Shown one piece after another: positions 1 to 7,184 of a stretch of DNA of 64,000 nucleotides. The notes under the pieces were generated by a model. That model was given only the letters and a program-made list of their open reading frames with translations. It searched no databases and had not been told where the DNA came from. Position numbers and translations under genes: made by a program. Every line of letters starts with the position of its first letter. Within the stretch, counting starts at the first letter, position 1. This DNA is from Pectinatus haikarae (GTDB taxonomy: Bacteria > Bacillota > Negativicutes > Selenomonadales > Selenomonadaceae): assembly GCF_030813505.1 (NCBI RefSeq), contig NZ_JAUSUE010000005.1; one strand, written 5' to 3'.

Positions 1-2
1 GA

Positions 3-134
3 GAGCTTAAGGCCAGATACGGCAGAGCCAGCCGACTGGGCGAGCGCAGCATCGGCGTGCCCGATGCTGGTTCGGTATCCTGCCGGCTGCTGCTGACAGC
101 TATGGGTGATGCCATTATCGGACTTCTGGAGTAG
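3..134 (+). CDS. Dihydroxyacetone kinase L-domain (DAK2) protein, C-terminal end only
   Basis: This open frame enters from the left edge and stops with TAG at 132-134, giving the last 43 residues. The stretch GRASRLGERSIGVPDAGSVS matches the C-terminal signature of DAK2/DhaL domains, usually GRASYLGERSIGHQDPGA. In that family this ADP-binding domain serves phosphoryl transfer to dihydroxyacetone, either from ATP or through the PTS protein DhaM. The fragment cannot show whether it is a separate DhaL subunit or the tail of a single-chain kinase. A hairpin terminator follows at 167-196. Confidence 0.6.
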   Translation, partial: ELKARYGRASRLGERSIGVPDAGSVSCRLLLTAMGDAIIGLLE

Positions 135-166
135 AATGATATAAAAAAACTTCTAAGCTGCATTCA

Positions 167-196
167 AAGACTGCACTACCTTATGTGCAGTCTTTT
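167..196. terminator. Rho-independent terminator after the DhaL-like gene
   Basis: A perfect 10-bp stem (AAGACTGCAC paired with GTGCAGTCTT) has an 8-base loop and runs into TTTT on the plus strand. It overlaps the end of the truncated fliB-like frame on the other strand, so that frame ends inside a terminator. Confidence 0.8.
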
Positions 197-387
197 GTGT
201 ATTTGTCCTGTATGTCAACAACCTGTCCTTTTGGTAAATACCTTATGGATAACCAATGGTAAAAATCATAGGTTACCCGATCAATCGCAATATCCCCACC
301 TGTACGACAACTATCGTAACAAGTCGATGCGATACATTTAAAATTTTTCAAGTATCCAGGCGGTAAAGTCTGCTGAAAAGCCTGCAT
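181..387 (-). pseudogene. FliB-type flagellin lysine-N-methylase, N-terminal fragment
   Basis: The 68-residue frame starts PPGYLKNFKCIASTCYDSCR and continues DIAIDRVTYDFY. This resembles the N-terminus of FliB (FKCIGxxCxDxCCxGWxIxID), a cysteine-rich enzyme that methylates flagellin lysines. Full-length FliB proteins are about 400 residues, and here everything after the first 68 is missing. The reading frame runs into the hairpin of the neighbouring gene, so it is best read as the stump left by a deletion. The second cysteine of the usual CC pair is an arginine. The family call rests on one short motif. No flagellar gene is visible in the window. Confidence 0.5.
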
Positions 388-425
388 GATTGAAAATTTT
401 CTCCCATATGAATCCCTGTTATGGA

Positions 426-785
426 TTATTTTGTCAGAACAGCCGCAATAAGAAGTGCAATAAATATCGCGATCACGATTTTCGGTTCGCTATACTCAAT
501 GAAAAAAAATCCGAATACCAACCAAGCTGCCGCAGCGGTAAAGCTAAGTGCAATAGCGGACCGCTGGTTCAGGACTTCGAAAGCCTGCCGGGCAACTAAA
601 AGCGCAAACATTCCAAATACAATCTGTCCCAGCCCGTAAGCGATATTCAAACCCCAATAGAGTGCTGTTTCAGGCTCTGACAGGCGAGTTCCACGTAAAT
701 ATTGCGAAACTACGTCGATAATGATATGCATTGCGCCACAGAAGACCATCCAACCATACGTTGCATAAATAAACATTTTGTGCAT
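426..785 (-). CDS. Small integral membrane protein of unknown function
   Basis: The 119-residue protein is strongly hydrophobic, with about four predicted transmembrane helices (near residues 5-27, 45-65, 75-95 and 100-117). The start at 785 has a good ribosome site (AGGAG, 7 bases upstream). It lies 69 bases downstream of the broken short-chain dehydrogenase, so the pair was probably one TetR-controlled transcript. I recognise no catalytic motif. It looks like the small uncharacterised membrane proteins that accompany oxidoreductases in TetR-regulated operons. It appears intact although its neighbours are decayed. Confidence 0.6.
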   Translation of the reverse strand: MHKMFIYATYGWMVFCGAMHIIIDVVSQYLRGTRLSEPETALYWGLNIAYGLGQIVFGMFALLVARQAFEVLNQRSAIALSFTAAAAWLVFGFFFIEYSEPKIVIAIFIALLIAAVLTK

Positions 786-853
786 ATACTTCTCCTATTC
801 AAAAGTTACCCCTGTTAATTCTGTGGCTATGTCCCACAGTTGTGCTGCAATTT

Positions 854-1502
854 TTATTCTTGCGCCTGGGGCGGTACCTTCGCGGCAGCGGGAAAACCGC
901 GCGTCTCGTTCATTTTATTCGGTCCATAATAGATGCCGGCTCTGGCGTTCTGTGAAGTAGCAGCAAATAACGTCGGTAACGCGCCCTGGGATGCCGGTTG
1001 GAACAAAAACCACAAAAAGATCCGCATAAGGCCGGAAACGCTCAACGATCCCGCCCCGTTAGGAATAAGATTCGTCCGTGAAACACCCGGGTGTACCGCA
1101 AAACTCGAAACGCCCCACTTATTGGCCTCACTGCGGCGTTGCAGTTCAAAATCCAGCATCAGGTCTGCTAACTTCGACTGTCCGTAAACTTTCATCGGTT
1201 TATAGCTGAATTCTGCCTGTAAATCGCTGAAGTAAATGACGCCATCGCGGGCAGCGATACTTGATACAGTGACAACGCGTGGATTTTTGCCGTTGCGCAA
1301 AAGCGGCAGTAGCCTCGCAGTCAATGCAAAAGGTCCAAGAAAATTCGTGCCGAACTGCATCTCAAAACCATCGGCAGTAATCCTACGTTCCGGCAGCGCC
1401 ATCACGGCGGCATTATTGATCAAAACATCCAGGCTCTGACGCTTTGCCTGGAGCCGCCTGCAGAAATTTTACCGGCGATGATTTTTTAGAATTTTTTTCC
1501 AT
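854..1502 (-). pseudogene. Short-chain dehydrogenase with its N-terminal Rossmann region deleted
   Basis: From about 1423 downward the frame encodes the C-terminal two thirds of an SDR oxidoreductase: LINNAAVM (the NNAG-like motif), VTVSSIAA (catalytic Ser) and YGQSK (catalytic Tyr-x-x-x-Lys). It resembles the retinol- and protochlorophyllide-reductase-like branch. The original start is probably still visible as ATG at 1500-1502 behind a strong AAGGAGGG. That frame codes about ten residues (MEKNSKKSSP), then is out of phase and stops. The segment that should hold the TGxxxGIG NAD(P)-binding motif, about 80 residues, is absent. The enzyme should not bind cofactor. A TetR-type operator sits just upstream. 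Confidence 0.75.
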
Positions 1503-1565
1503 GACAAAATCCCTCCTTATCTTTTTCATACTGCCTGAATCTAAATGTTTATAAATTTTTTCTCT

Positions 1566-1593
1566 TCATAGAAATGAACGTTCATTCCTATGA
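1566..1593. promoter_or_regulatory. 28-bp palindromic TetR-type operator
   Basis: TCATAG-A-AATGAACGTTCATT-C-CTATGA is a palindrome centred between 1579 and 1580, with one mismatched pair (1572/1587). The core ATGAACGTTCAT is typical of TetR-family sites. It lies between the SDR pseudogene start and a TetR C-terminal fragment, so it is most simply the operator of that regulator. Confidence 0.75.
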
Positions 1594-1622
1594 GGAGAAA
1601 AAATTTAACGTTTTATAGCATC

Positions 1623-1793
1623 CTATATGGCATCTATTCCCGCATCAAGAGTGACATCATCCGGTTTTACCTCACTAAACAACCAAAACTTAACAAGCGC
1701 CATAGTCGCACCATGAGCAATGGAATTTAATATTTTATCCGGAAGCTTTTTGAGTAGTTCCTCTTCTCTGTCCCACATAAGTAAGTTGCCCAT
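1623..1793 (-). pseudogene. TetR-family regulator, C-terminal fragment
   Basis: A 56-codon frame reads REEELLKKLPDKILNSIAHG followed by ATMALVKFWLF and ends at TAG. It looks like the last helices of a TetR ligand-binding domain. Upstream the same frame carries only a few unrelated codons before a stop, and no helix-turn-helix is encoded. The regulator has therefore lost at least its first 120 or so residues. Together with the deleted SDR and the intact operator this indicates a decayed regulator-oxidoreductase unit. Confidence 0.5.
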
Positions 1794-1904
1794 TTGAACA
1801 CTACCATGCCACCTTATCGCTCCGCATTGACTTTCTCATGTCCCACACATATAATGAAAGAAAATTCATGTGTCACAAATTTTCTACCGAAAGGAGCTGC
1901 ACCC

Positions 1905-2753
1905 ATGCTCTACATAAGCGATAACATCATAGAGAAATTTATCCGCGAAGATATCCCGTATCTGGATTTAACCACATCGCTTCTGGAGATAGGCAATGCC
2001 GCCGGAACAATAAATTTTTCGTCACATGAGGACATCTGTCTGGCTTGCACGGAAGAAGTAGTCCGTCTGATGAAAAAACTGAATATACAAACAGATAATG
2101 TTTTGGGCAGCGGCACATGTGTCGAAAGAGGAAAAATATTTTTGCGGGCGCGCGGCTCCGCGGCGGCACTGCATATGGCCTGGAAAATTTCCCAAAATAT
2201 ACTCGAATATTGCTGCGGTATCGCCACCAGAACGAAATCACTCGTTGATGCGGTCAAGGCCGTCGACCCTGCTGTATCCGTCATCACTACCAGAAAATCT
2301 TTTCCCGGCACAAAAGAGCTTACGTTGAAATCCATCCTCGCCGGCGGAGCGTTTCCCCATCGTCTCGGCCTGTCTGAAACAATACTGATATTTAAACAGC
2401 ACACAAATTTTCTTGTCAGTTTTCAGGAACTTAGCGAAAAAATCAAAAAAGTGCGCATAAACGCTTGTGAGAAAAAAATAATCATTGAGGCGGAAAATGA
2501 GGAAGAAGCCTTACAAATGGCAAAATTGGATGTTGACGGTATCCAGTTCGATAAAATTGCGCCGGACTCATTGAAACCTCTTGTAAAAAATATACGCCAG
2601 ACAAAGCCTTCCCTCGTTCTCATCGCCGCCGGCGGCATCAACCACCGCAACGTTGCCGCATATGCCGCTGCTGGCATTGATGCCATAGCGACTACCTCCG
2701 TATATTTTGGCACACCGGTCGATATAAAGGTAACAATTGAAAAAACATTATAA
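1905..2753 (+). CDS. modD: ModD-family protein (quinolinate phosphoribosyltransferase fold)
   Basis: The 282-residue protein is related along its length to nicotinate-nucleotide pyrophosphorylase (QPRTase). It has the family's DLTT near residue 21, TRKSFPGTKELTLKSILAGG near 138-157 and the C-terminal (beta/alpha) barrel segment IAAGGINHRNVAAYAAAGID. ModD proteins have this fold and sit with molybdate transport genes, but their reaction is unproven. I chose ATG 1905 because AAGGAG (1891-1896) lies 8 bases upstream; an upstream in-frame ATG at 1794 has no such site. The next gene, a NifO-like protein, starts 28 bases downstream, so the two are likely co-transcribed. A true NadC is the alternative, but no nadA or nadB is nearby. 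Confidence 0.75.
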   Translation: MLYISDNIIEKFIREDIPYLDLTTSLLEIGNAAGTINFSSHEDICLACTEEVVRLMKKLNIQTDNVLGSGTCVERGKIFLRARGSAAALHMAWKISQNILEYCCGIATRTKSLVDAVKAVDPAVSVITTRKSFPGTKELTLKSILAGGAFPHRLGLSETILIFKQHTNFLVSFQELSEKIKKVRINACEKKIIIEAENEEEALQMAKLDVDGIQFDKIAPDSLKPLVKNIRQTKPSLVLIAAGGINHRNVAAYAAAGIDAIATTSVYFGTPVDIKVTIEKTL

Positions 2754-2781
2754 GGTTATAACTGAAAAGGAGCATAAACTG

Positions 2782-3207
2782 ATGGCTTTGGTAAAATTTT
2801 ACACAAAACCCGGCTGTCTGGGCGGCCTTAAGCAAAAGGAACTGTTGTGTGCTTCCGGCCATACAATTGATGAACATTCGGTACTGTCCACCCCTTGGAC
2901 GCCGGAAACATTACGGCCTTATTTTTCAGATCTTCCTGTCGGGGAATGGTTTAATATGTCCGCTCCGGCCGTGAAATCGGGAAAGGTGATTCCTTGTAGC
3001 CTGTCGGAAGAAGACACTTTGGCCCTTTTTTGCCGGGAACCTATTTTGATCAGGCGTCCGTTGATGGAAATAAACGGGCAAAAAATTGTCGGCTTCAACG
3101 TTGACAAACTGGCCAAAATCATTAATTTAAATGCCTATGGAAACGATAATCTGGACGGCTGCCAGATGATGGATTCGGATGTGACCTGTGATGAACTCAG
3201 CCAGTAA
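2782..3207 (+). CDS. ArsC-fold nitrogenase-associated (NifO-like) protein
   Basis: The 141-residue protein has FYTKPGCLGGLKQKELL at the N-terminus, then PWTPETLRPYFSDLPVGEWF and LIRRPLMEINGQKIVGFN. This pattern fits the arsenate-reductase/Spx thioredoxin-like fold, specifically the subgroup found in nif regions. The single N-terminal cysteine (Cys at residue 10) has no CxxC partner. The start at 2782 has AAAAGGA upstream. Its pairing with modD suggests a molybdenum or nitrogenase-related role, inferred from context. A terminator follows directly (3211-3249). Confidence 0.7.
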   Translation: MALVKFYTKPGCLGGLKQKELLCASGHTIDEHSVLSTPWTPETLRPYFSDLPVGEWFNMSAPAVKSGKVIPCSLSEEDTLALFCREPILIRRPLMEINGQKIVGFNVDKLAKIINLNAYGNDNLDGCQMMDSDVTCDELSQ

Positions 3208-3210
3208 TTA

Positions 3211-3249
3211 AAAATACGAGACGGCACTTTTCTGCCATCTCGTATTTTT
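3211..3249. terminator. Bidirectional terminator between the NifO-like gene and galM
   Basis: AAAATACGAGACGGCA pairs with TGCCATCTCGTATTTT across a 6-base loop, with one C/A mismatch. It is flanked by A and T tracts, so it can serve both converging genes. Confidence 0.85.
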
Positions 3250-3262
3250 ATGCAGTATTATT

Positions 3263-4309
3263 TTATTTTGCGTCAAAATGGTAAGCTGTTGTTGATTTAT
3301 AAATATTCCCCGCCCTCAATACCGGAGTGACAAAGGATGGAATATTGACCGCATTGGGAAAATACTGGCTTTCAAAGCAGTATCCTGAACGTTTTTCCAT
3401 TGGTGTGTTCTTCTTTCCCTTTACCGCCGGATCAAGGTAGTTGCCGGTATAAAATTGAAATCCCGGCAGCGTAGTATACACGGTCATGCTTATATTTGTT
3501 TTATTACTGTGTGTTCTGGCAATTTTTTTCAAATTACCATTATATTCAGGTACTACAAAATTATGATCATAGCCTCCTGCTTCCCTGATAGTTTCAAAAT
3601 CCGCATCCCAGCCATTTTTAATAGGTCTGGCCTCATGCAGATCAAATGGTGTTCCCTTCACCGGTAAAATTTCACCGTGCGGTATTGAGTCCTTGTCGGC
3701 AGCAGTATACTCATCGGCAAACAGCTGTACTGTCTGTTCCCCAACATTGCCGCTGTCGTATCCTGAAAGGTTAAAATAGCTGTGATTAGTAGGATTGCAG
3801 AGAGTATCTTTTGTAGTATGTGCCTTATAATCCAATATCAATGTATTGCATTCGGTCAACTTATAGCTTACATATATAGAAAGTTCTCCGGGATATCCTT
3901 CTTCTTTATCCGCACTTACATAGGAGAGCCTTATTTTATTGTTGTCCGCTGATTCGACTGTCCAGATTTTTTTATCAAACCCAACCTTACCGCCATGCAG
4001 ATGATTTCTTCCGTTATTCAGATAAAGGTTGTACTCTTTCCCTTCTAAAATAAATCTGCCCTTTTCTATACGATTCCCTACTCTGCCTATAAGCGACCCT
4101 ATATATGTATCCTGTCCTTCATAGCCGGAAACATTATCATACCCCAAAACGACATCTATTTTACCGTTTTCTGTCGGTACAAGTATTTTTTGCACGGCTC
4201 CGCCAAAAGTCGATACAGCGACCTGCATTCCGTTTTTATTCGTTATCGTATACAGTTCAACTGCCTTACCATCACTTGTCTGCCCGAATGAACATTTTTC
4301 AATAGTCAT
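3263..4309 (-). CDS. galM: Aldose 1-epimerase (galactose mutarotase)
   Basis: The 348-residue cytoplasmic enzyme interconverts alpha and beta anomers of aldoses. It shows the expected motifs: the substrate-contact segment GRVGNRIEKGRF near residue 74, NHLHGG near 100 (catalytic His), TNHSYFNLSG near 170 (second catalytic His) and a C-terminal CFESQYFPNAVN carrying the catalytic Glu. Length is normal. It stands alone on the minus strand between a terminator and a 40-base inverted repeat, so it probably has its own promoter. It is distinct from the weaker epimerase relative at 45666-46535. Confidence 0.93.
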   Translation of the reverse strand: MTIEKCSFGQTSDGKAVELYTITNKNGMQVAVSTFGGAVQKILVPTENGKIDVVLGYDNVSGYEGQDTYIGSLIGRVGNRIEKGRFILEGKEYNLYLNNGRNHLHGGKVGFDKKIWTVESADNNKIRLSYVSADKEEGYPGELSIYVSYKLTECNTLILDYKAHTTKDTLCNPTNHSYFNLSGYDSGNVGEQTVQLFADEYTAADKDSIPHGEILPVKGTPFDLHEARPIKNGWDADFETIREAGGYDHNFVVPEYNGNLKKIARTHSNKTNISMTVYTTLPGFQFYTGNYLDPAVKGKKNTPMEKRSGYCFESQYFPNAVNIPSFVTPVLRAGNIYKSTTAYHFDAK

Positions 4310-4440
4310 TTTTCCGCCCCCATATATTTTTTGTAAACCTTTTCTTTAATAAAGAAAGCATACCACTTTTTTCTAAATTATGTCAATTCAATCTTTTCAC
4401 TAAAACCTTTTTCATTATCTTTTATATCCTTTTTGCTTCA

Positions 4441-4480
4441 TTCCTTAATATCAAGTGTGAACGTCCTTGATGTCAAGGAA
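4441..4480. repeat. 15-bp-arm inverted repeat upstream of galM
   Basis: TTCCTTAATATCAAG and CTTGATGTCAAGGAA flank a 10-base spacer. Thirteen of fifteen positions pair, and a further one can wobble. No T-run follows on either strand, so it fits a regulator site or mRNA-end structure better than a classical terminator. It lies 20 bases past the cobD stop and about 130 bases before galM. Confidence 0.5.
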
Positions 4481-4499
4481 CTAAGCAAAAATAATCATC

Positions 4500-5582
4500 T
4501 CATTCCAATATCTGTTCAAGCGCATCCAGAAGAATATCATTTTCTTCACGCGTTTTTACGGCAATACGGATAAAATCATCGGATAATCCCGGATAATTGG
4601 CACAATCTCTTATAAGGATATTTTTCTCCAGCATTTTCCCGCAAAACTGCGCCGAAGTCATTTTCGTATCATGTATGTTGATAAGAATATAATTTACCGA
4701 CGGTTTATAAATCTTCAGTTTTTTCATCTGACTCAGTTCATCATATAAATAATTTATTTCACTGCGGACATAGCTGCGGCTGCGGCGCTGATACGTTTTA
4801 TCCAGCAGTGCGGCGATACCGGCACTCTGCGCCAGACAATTGACATTCCACGGATCTTTGCTCAAATGCATTCTTCTTATTACTTCCTTATCAGGACATG
4901 CCGCAAATCCCAGACGCAGTCCCGGCAGAGCAAAAAATTTTGTCAATGAGTGAAGAATTAACAGATTGTGGCATGTTTTTAAAAGAGGTTTTGTCGAAAA
5001 TTCCTCTTTATTGCCGATAAAATCCACAAAGGATTCGTCTATGACGACGAAGCAGCTGTTTGCTTCCGCGTGTTCCACAATAAGTGTCAGGTCCTGTACA
5101 GTAAAAAGGGTTCCGGTAGGATTGTTCGGATTGCAAAGGAATAAAAGATTTTTATCCTTCATTGCAACGATCAGCTTTTGCAGCTGCGGTTCAAAGTTAT
5201 CACTTTCTTTTAGAAAAAAATATTGAACATTGGCATTGACACTCTTTGCCGCTCTTTCATACTCACTGAAAGTCGGCGCAGGCAGCAATACATTTTTCGG
5301 CTCAAGAACGCGGCATAATATATACAGCAGCTCAACTGCGCCGTTTCCCATTATTATGCTTTCCGGATCAACATCATACAGCTGCCCTATTTTCTCTTTC
5401 AATAAAAACATATCAACATCAGGATAATGAATTATGTTTTCTATATTTTCTTCTACAGCCTGTCTTACCATTTTTCCGAGTCCCAGAGGATTGATATTGG
5501 CACTGAAATCAACCAGCTGCTGTTTTCCTGTTGTCGCACTGATCGCATGAACAGCCCCGCCGTGTTCAAATTGGTCTGGCAT
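4500..5582 (-). CDS. cobD: Threonine-phosphate decarboxylase
   Basis: This 360-residue PLP enzyme of aminotransferase fold I starts FEHGGAVHAI and DFSANINPLGLG, typical of CobD. It has NPNNPTGTLF (150-160), IDESFVDF (181-188) and the PLP lysine K215 in HSLTKFFALPGLRLGF. CobD converts L-threonine O-3-phosphate to (R)-1-amino-2-propanol phosphate, the linker of the cobalamin nucleotide loop. The neighbouring upstream gene encodes a PduX-like threonine kinase that would supply its substrate, which favours CobD over the similar histidinol-phosphate aminotransferase. The two genes are 45 bases apart in the same direction. Confidence 0.88.
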   Translation of the reverse strand: MPDQFEHGGAVHAISATTGKQQLVDFSANINPLGLGKMVRQAVEENIENIIHYPDVDMFLLKEKIGQLYDVDPESIIMGNGAVELLYILCRVLEPKNVLLPAPTFSEYERAAKSVNANVQYFFLKESDNFEPQLQKLIVAMKDKNLLFLCNPNNPTGTLFTVQDLTLIVEHAEANSCFVVIDESFVDFIGNKEEFSTKPLLKTCHNLLILHSLTKFFALPGLRLGFAACPDKEVIRRMHLSKDPWNVNCLAQSAGIAALLDKTYQRRSRSYVRSEINYLYDELSQMKKLKIYKPSVNYILINIHDTKMTSAQFCGKMLEKNILIRDCANYPGLSDDFIRIAVKTREENDILLDALEQILE

Positions 5583-5627
5583 ATACGCTGCGCTCCCTTC
5601 TATATTGCCTGTACAGTTAAAAATTCG

Positions 5628-6521
5628 TCAAATCGAATTTATTCTTTTTCCCCCGCCGTAAAAAAAACCGCCGGACACGAGTTCCGTAGAAAATAAATAC
5701 GTTGTGTACGGACATCGTTTCCTGATTGCCTCCACACAGCCGCGCATCACTTCTGCATTCTCCCGTTCAGTAAATATAGCTCCGATCAAAGTACCGCTAT
5801 GTGCTATATTGATCCCCGTTCCCTTATATTTTTTTACGATTTCAATTACATCGGCCAGATCTTCCTTATACAGAATATGCTGATTGGCAATGGCACTTAT
5901 TGTCGTACCCGCCCCCAGCGCCTCTGCATCTTTATATTTTATGCCATACGCGACAAGCTCGAATGCTTTTTTTACCTGCTTTTCTTTTTCTTCGTTGAGC
6001 TGAGGCAATTCACCACGCTGGTTGAAGACAACGGTATCGACTTTTCCGCCGCAATCAAATACCAATATCTTTACAGGCGGCGGTTCCCCCAGATACTCCA
6101 ATATATCTCCCGTTAGGTGATTGAACTTTACTATTCCTCTGCAAAACACGCCGTCAGTCGGTTCTATTTCTGCCGCCAGCTTTGCGATCTGCGCTTCTGT
6201 AGGATTCTTCCCCTGTAAAAGGGCTGCCGCCTTGCAAACAGCTGCTATATCGGCACTGCTGGAGGACATCCCCTTGCTTCTCAACAATTGGGAAGTAAGA
6301 CTGACGGCGATCTCCGCTTTATCAAGTGCAAATCTCTCGCATACCATATTAAGCGCATGTGCGGCTTTTTCCTTCAAAGCAATTTTTTCATTATGCTCTT
6401 TAACAGACGCAGCCGCTGTTGACCACATGTTGATTGGACAGGTAACGAGAAAAGGAATACCATCTGCCACACCCTGCACCAATTCCCCGCATGCTCCTGG
6501 CACCTTTACCGATACCGTCAA
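5628..6521 (-). CDS. pduX: PduX-like L-threonine kinase (GHMP family)
   Basis: The 297-residue GHMP kinase begins VSVKVPGACGELVQGVADG, which is characteristic of PduX. Its ATP-binding loop GMSSSSAD lies at 84-91, and the C-terminal HSGTLIGAIF segment matches GHMP motif 3. PduX phosphorylates L-threonine to O-phosphothreonine, which CobD (next gene) decarboxylates. The pair makes the aminopropanol phosphate arm for adenosylcobalamin. The gene follows rfbC by 32 bases, so it may share a transcript with the nucleotide-sugar genes, an unexpected partner. No other cobalamin gene is present in the window. Confidence 0.82.
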   Translation of the reverse strand: MTVSVKVPGACGELVQGVADGIPFLVTCPINMWSTAAASVKEHNEKIALKEKAAHALNMVCERFALDKAEIAVSLTSQLLRSKGMSSSSADIAAVCKAAALLQGKNPTEAQIAKLAAEIEPTDGVFCRGIVKFNHLTGDILEYLGEPPPVKILVFDCGGKVDTVVFNQRGELPQLNEEKEKQVKKAFELVAYGIKYKDAEALGAGTTISAIANQHILYKEDLADVIEIVKKYKGTGINIAHSGTLIGAIFTERENAEVMRGCVEAIRKRCPYTTYLFSTELVSGGFFYGGGKRINSI

Positions 6522-6553
6522 GCTCTCTCCCCCTGTCTTTTCCCTGTCAGGAT

Positions 6554-7123
6554 TTAGTACTGTCCATAAATGAACGGTGTTTCAAAATCCTTAAAGCACG
6601 GTGCCGTCTTATCTTTTGCGGAAAATGTATATTCGCCGTTATTCCAGTTTTCCCATGTAATGCCGATATCGGGGTCATCATAAATGATGCTCCCTTCTGT
6701 TTCGGGCGCATAGTAATTATCCGCCTTATACTGTACTTCCACATCATTGCTGATCGTCACGAATCCATGGGCAAAACCACGCGGTACATAAAGCTGACGT
6801 TTATTTTCCGCTGACAGCTCCACAGCGATCCACTTTTTATATGTAGGCGATCCTTTACGTATGTCGACTGCAATATCCATCATTGCGCCGCTTGTACAGC
6901 GTACAAGTTTTGCCTGTGTCATTGGCGGATTTTGAAAATGCAGTCCCCTGAGCGTGCCTTTCGGTGCTGAATATGATTGATTATCCTGCACAAACTGAGC
7001 TTTTATGCCATATTTTTCCAAAACACGATAGGAATATGTTTCCATGAACCAGCCTCGATTATCGCCAAAAACTTTCGGTTCTATCAAATAAACATCTTTT
7101 AACTTCGTCTCTGTTACATTCAT
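6554..7123 (-). CDS. rfbC: dTDP-4-dehydrorhamnose 3,5-epimerase
   Basis: The 189-residue cupin enzyme epimerises dTDP-4-keto-6-deoxyglucose at C3 and C5 on the way to dTDP-L-rhamnose. It has the family pattern DNRGWFMETYS (21-31), NQSYSAPKGTLRGLHFQ with the catalytic-loop His near 63, and VPRGFAHGF near 117. The start at 7123 has GGGAG upstream. The other rml genes (rmlA, rmlB, rmlD) are not in the window. It lies between ugd and the PduX-like gene on the minus strand, suggesting a small cell-surface polysaccharide precursor unit. Confidence 0.93.
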   Translation of the reverse strand: MNVTETKLKDVYLIEPKVFGDNRGWFMETYSYRVLEKYGIKAQFVQDNQSYSAPKGTLRGLHFQNPPMTQAKLVRCTSGAMMDIAVDIRKGSPTYKKWIAVELSAENKRQLYVPRGFAHGFVTISNDVEVQYKADNYYAPETEGSIIYDDPDIGITWENWNNGEYTFSAKDKTAPCFKDFETPFIYGQY

Positions 7124-7184
7124 TTTTTCTAAGCTCCCTTTTCAAATCAGCGCCTATGCTGCAAAACAACGCTGCAGACATATT

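Noticed and set aside
135..1800. Insertion sequence explaining the broken genes
   Set aside because: No transposase fragment or terminal inverted repeats were found; the pattern looks like plain deletions.
1910..2404. 164-codon minus-strand frame within modD
   Set aside because: It mirrors the modD coding frame and has no family resemblance.
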